From the NCBI GenBank assembly GCA_905197045.1, contig CAJJXG010000002.1, positions 65,437 through 129,436 on the forward strand: a stretch of DNA of 64,000 nucleotides. The letters are read 5' to 3'. Below, in pieces: positions 61,960-64,000 of this stretch (the stretch's first letter is position 1; each line of letters opens with the position of its first letter). This stretch comes from an uncultured Caryophanales bacterium. GTDB taxonomy: Bacteria > Bacillota_I > Bacilli_A > RFN20 > CAG-826. Made by a program: the position numbers and the translations under genes. The notes below the pieces were generated by a model. The model was not told the DNA's origin. It was given only the letters and a program-made list of their open reading frames with translations, and made no database searches.

Positions 61960-63174
61960 ATGAATACAATTGATAATTTAAAAGGACTTAATGGCAAGAA
62001 AATTCTTGTTAGAGTCGATTTTAATGTCCCTTTAAAAGGAAGCGAAGTAAGAGATGACAATAGAGTCGTCGCTGCTTTACCAACAATTAAAAAATTATTA
62101 AGTGAAGGTGCAGCTTTAGTTTTAATGTCCCACCTTGGCAAAATTAAATGGGGCAAAGTTGATGATGCTGAAATTGCTAAAGAAAAAGAAAAGAACAATA
62201 TGGAATTTGTTTATCCAGTTCTTGCAAAACATTTAGAAGGTGTCACCGTAAAATTTGTTAAAGCAACAAGTGGAGAAGAACTTAAAGAAGCTATTGCTGG
62301 ATTAAAATCTGGTGAAGTTTTACTTGTTCAAAACACTAGATATGAAAAAGGTGAAAGCAAAAACGATGCTAAACTTTCTGCTGAATGGGCAAGCTATGTT
62401 GATGGCTTTGTAATGGATGCTTTTGGTAGTGCTCATAGAGCTCACGCTTCAACATATGGTGTTCCTGAAATTTTAAAGAAAGAAGGAAAACCAGTTGCAT
62501 TAGGTTACTTAATGGAAAAAGAAGTTAAGAATTTAGGTGCATGTGTTAAAGGTGATGTCCATCCTTATATTGCAATTTTAGGTGGATTTAAAGTTTCTGA
62601 TAAGATTAAAGTTATCGATTCTTTACTTAAAAAATGCGATAAGATTTTAATTGGTGGTGCTATGGCTTACACCTTCTTAAAAGCATTAGGCAACAAAACT
62701 GGAAACTGCCCAGTTGAAGATGATCAATTAGATTACGCTAAAAAATGCTATGAAAGTGGCAAAATTTTACTTCCAGTTGATAATGTAATTGCTGATGGAT
62801 TTGACAATTATAATCCAGATAATATTAAGACAATTAATAACGATGTTATTCCTGAAGGATACCAAGGTTTAGATATTGGTCCAAAAACAGTTGAAATTTA
62901 TAGAAATGAAATTGCTAAAGCAAAATTAATTTTCTGGAATGGACCAATGGGTGTTTTCGAAGATGAACACTTCCAAAAAGGTACAATTGAAGTTTGTAAA
63001 GCAATTACCGATAATACAGAAGCTTTCTCAGTTATCGGTGGTGGAGATAGTGCAGCAGCTGCTAAACAATTTGGCTATGCTAAGAAATTCTCACACGTTT
63101 CAACAGGCGGTGGTGCTTCTCTTGAAATGATTGAAAATGATGGTCATCTCCCTGGAATTGATGTTATTGGATAA
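61960..63174 (+). CDS. pgk: Phosphoglycerate kinase
   Basis: Makes ATP from 1,3-bisphosphoglycerate; 404 residues. ILVRVDFNVPLKG, MSHLGKIKWGK, NTRYEKGESKND, DAFGSAHRAHAST, the ILGGFKVSDKI and GGAMAYTFLKA loops, and the C-terminal GGGDSAAAAKQFG with STGGGASLEMIE nucleotide-binding segment. The hinge and catalytic Arg are conserved. tpiA begins three bases after its stop. Confidence 0.97.
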   Translation: MNTIDNLKGLNGKKILVRVDFNVPLKGSEVRDDNRVVAALPTIKKLLSEGAALVLMSHLGKIKWGKVDDAEIAKEKEKNNMEFVYPVLAKHLEGVTVKFVKATSGEELKEAIAGLKSGEVLLVQNTRYEKGESKNDAKLSAEWASYVDGFVMDAFGSAHRAHASTYGVPEILKKEGKPVALGYLMEKEVKNLGACVKGDVHPYIAILGGFKVSDKIKVIDSLLKKCDKILIGGAMAYTFLKALGNKTGNCPVEDDQLDYAKKCYESGKILLPVDNVIADGFDNYNPDNIKTINNDVIPEGYQGLDIGPKTVEIYRNEIAKAKLIFWNGPMGVFEDEHFQKGTIEVCKAITDNTEAFSVIGGGDSAAAAKQFGYAKKFSHVSTGGGASLEMIENDGHLPGIDVIG

Positions 63175-63177
63175 TTT

Positions 63178-63936
63178 ATGAGAAGAAAATTATTACTTGG
63201 AAACTGGAAAATGAACAAAACCCCTAGCCAAGCAGTTGAATTTGCTAAGGCTAGTAAAGATCTTGGTAAACTTGCAAGAAGCAACAAGGTTGATATGGGT
63301 GTTTGTGTTCCTTATATTGATTTAGTTCCTGTTAAAAAAATTATCAAAAAGTCTTTAATCGTCGGTGCTGAAAATTGCCATTATGAAGATCATGGCGCTT
63401 ATACTGGTGAAGTTTCAATTCCTATGTTAAAGGAAATCGGAATTGATTGGTGTATTATTGGACATTCTGAAAGAAGACAATATGATGGCGAAACAAGTGA
63501 AAAGTGCAATAAAAAGATTCTTGCTTTATTAAAAAATAGCATGGTTCCTGTTTATTGCTGTGGTGAATCACTTGAAACTTATGAAGAAGGCAAAACTAAA
63601 GAATTTGTTAAAGAACAAATTATTGCAGGTTTTAAAGATGTAGCTTACGAAGATGCTGCAAAAGTAGTTATTGCTTATGAACCAATTTGGGCAATCGGAA
63701 CTGGTAAAAATGCTAGTGAAGAAATTGCTGAAGATATTTGTAAATTTATTAGAAATATCATCAAAGATTTATACGATAGAAAAGTAGCTAACAAGATTAG
63801 AATTTTATATGGCGGAAGTGTTAAACCTGCTTCTGTTAAGGGATATCTCTCTCAAAAAGATGTCGATGGTGCTCTTGTTGGTGGCGCAAGCCTTGAAGTT
63901 GAATCCTATAAAGAACTTTTAACTTCAATTCTTTAA
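63178..63936 (+). CDS. tpiA: Triosephosphate isomerase
   Basis: Interconverts dihydroxyacetone phosphate and glyceraldehyde 3-phosphate; 252 residues. Catalytic Lys in GNWKMNKT, His in IIGHSERRQ, Glu in VIAYEPIWAIGTG, and the phosphate loop YGGSVKPAS with GALVGGASL. It has no strong ribosome site and relies on coupling with pgk. A large terminator follows. Confidence 0.97.
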   Translation: MRRKLLLGNWKMNKTPSQAVEFAKASKDLGKLARSNKVDMGVCVPYIDLVPVKKIIKKSLIVGAENCHYEDHGAYTGEVSIPMLKEIGIDWCIIGHSERRQYDGETSEKCNKKILALLKNSMVPVYCCGESLETYEEGKTKEFVKEQIIAGFKDVAYEDAAKVVIAYEPIWAIGTGKNASEEIAEDICKFIRNIIKDLYDRKVANKIRILYGGSVKPASVKGYLSQKDVDGALVGGASLEVESYKELLTSIL

Positions 63937-63949
63937 TTAAATTTTAGGG

Positions 63950-63998
63950 GCTGTTGAAAAACCTCTAATTAAAAGAGGCTGATTCAACAGCTTTTTTT
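63950..63998 (+). terminator. Two-tier terminator after tpiA
   Basis: Outer stem GCTGTTGAA / TTCAACAGC encloses an inner stem CCTCT / AGAGG, followed by seven T. It closes the gap-pgk-tpiA operon. Confidence 0.9.
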
Positions 63999-64000
63999 AT

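Noticed and set aside
1..64000. Mycoplasma genetic code (TGA as Trp)
   Set aside because: TGA is used as a genuine stop in nrdB, ymdB and other genes, and conserved Trp positions are TGG.
1..64000. Insertion sequences, prophage genes, CRISPR arrays, tRNA or rRNA genes
   Set aside because: No transposase, integrase, phage structural gene, spaced direct-repeat array or tRNA/rRNA consensus was seen; intergenic gaps are mostly too short.

Overview
The window is AT-rich (about 70% A+T by eye), densely packed chromosome with short intergenic gaps and many overlapping start/stop codons. TGA ends several genes (nrdB, ymdB, the ymcA-like gene) and tryptophan is TGG, so the code is standard and not the Mycoplasma code. 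Gene order in many blocks follows Bacillus (cmk-der-gpsA-hup; dnaD-nth...recU...gpsB-rnpB; pgsA-cinA-recA-rny-ymdB-miaB-ymcA-miaA; yhaM/hit/prsA; sufCDSUB; mnmG-rsmG-parA-parB), but the genes are trimmed. This points to a small-genome, host-associated Bacilli lineage near the Mollicutes (RF39- or Erysipelotrichales-like). That placement is inference. No mobile element, CRISPR array, prophage, tRNA or rRNA was seen.

Layout. 1-2456: end of an unknown gene and two RDD-type membrane proteins. 2581-12382: a surface operon with an ATPase, two permeases, a solute-binding lipoprotein, a thermonuclease-like lipoprotein with all expected catalytic residues, a small membrane protein and a large Big2-type lipoprotein. 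12383-19180: a PPi-type phosphofructokinase, class I ribonucleotide reductase (nrdA, nrdB), a candidate structured RNA and uridine kinase. 19180-27602: DegV, cmk-der-gpsA, HU, a very short tRNA nucleotidyltransferase, dnaD-nth, recU with an exonuclease, and gpsB. 27605-37514: RNase P RNA, then lipid synthesis, recombination, RNA decay and tRNA modification genes, ending in fhs. 37511-45867: a heterodimeric ABC exporter, a flippase-like protein with a glycolipid-type glycosyltransferase, recX and yhaM. 45960-50381: hit and two PrsA-like lipoproteins. 50616-59444: the suf operon running into mnmG-rsmG-parA-parB. 59461-63998: FMN riboswitch with ribU, a ferredoxin of only 59 codons, and gap-pgk-tpiA.

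How it fits together. The cell appears to live by glycolysis (pfk, gap, pgk, tpiA) and to scavenge. The nuclease lipoprotein coupled to an ABC importer suggests feeding on extracellular nucleic acid, consistent with udk, cmk and ribonucleotide reductase nearby. Riboflavin is imported under FMN control. Fe-S assembly is of the SUF type.

The observations I would check first are: the nuclease/ABC operon; an 11-bp-phased array of CTACTAA units in front of nrdA, nrdB and between udk and degV; the structured RNA after nrdB; leaderless starts; and the C-terminally missing CCA-type enzyme.
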